33,495 nt of DNA from Pedosphaera sp. Its GTDB lineage: Bacteria; Verrucomicrobiota; Verrucomicrobiia; Limisphaerales; JADLHS01. Numbering within the stretch: position 1 is the stretch's first letter; each line of letters starts with the position of its first letter. Location of the stretch: positions 1 through 33,495 of the forward strand of contig SIBJ01000042.1 in the NCBI GenBank assembly GCA_009695195.1. Reading direction: 5' to 3'. Under the pieces are notes generated by a model. It saw only the letters and a program-made list of their open reading frames with translations. It was not told where the DNA came from and did no database searches. The position numbers and the translations under genes are program-made. Below are positions 33,452 to 33,495 of this stretch, piece after piece.

Positions 33452-33495
33452 TGAATGGCGCTTAGATAAGGAAAAACGCGTCAGCAATTGTACGC

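Overview
The window is high-GC DNA, gene-dense and nearly free of rRNA/tRNA. It reads as the chromosome of a Verrucomicrobiota bacterium, probably near Limisphaerales/Pedosphaeraceae. That placement is inference. It rests on the gene repertoire (three SPFH proteins in a row, Tat-exported and secretin-like hypothetical proteins), Ala/Thr/Asn-Ala-rich protein tails, and several families of short repeats and palindromes. No taxonomic marker gene is present, so the assignment needs a database search.

Region 1 (1-6.1 kb): the tail of an unknown + strand gene ends at a convergent hairpin. Then a long run of minus-strand genes begins. Read in the direction of transcription it carries ubiX, a four-helix-bundle gene, a UbiA/MqnP-type prenyltransferase, a membrane-anchored coiled-coil protein, moaA, sufD and sufU. 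This covers late quinone synthesis (ubiX-ubiA suggests the futalosine menaquinone route), molybdopterin synthesis and Fe-S assembly.

Region 2 (6.2-19.9 kb): all genes are on the minus strand and closely packed. The order is an ABC-2 permease, three SPFH proteins, a FokI-like nuclease, a P1B-type metal ATPase, an antitoxin/Doc pair, an ABC ATPase, a second ABC permease with a fused N-terminal domain, and a TPR-like anchored protein. The permeases, ABC ATPase, SPFH trio and TPR-like protein look like one envelope module. The nuclease (strikingly AT-rich) and the antitoxin/Doc pair look like later insertions. This is the most promising locus for an undescribed system.

Region 3 (20.1-23.7 kb, + strand): an exported dienelactone-hydrolase-like enzyme, rsmD and an OPT-family transporter. 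Region 4 (23.7-28.9 kb, minus strand): a CPBP protease, thiL, a Tat-exported beta-propeller-like protein, tsaE, tsaB and a lysozyme-like transglycosylase. Region 5 (29-33.5 kb): a thioredoxin-fold DUF255 lipoprotein, a DUF433/DUF5615 pair whose second gene is frameshifted, a decayed second copy of the lipoprotein 3' end, a secretin-like coiled-coil protein, and two near-identical palindromic elements.

Repeats are a theme of the window. Six arrays of 7-bp tandem repeats with five different core sequences occur; three lie inside or at the edge of coding sequence (ABC ATPase, tsaE, four-helix-bundle gene). Two intercistronic repeats begin exactly at the stop codon of the upstream gene. Three palindromic elements share a conserved arm, one with clear terminal inverted repeats like a MITE. 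All statements about families are from recognition of motifs by eye; no search was run.
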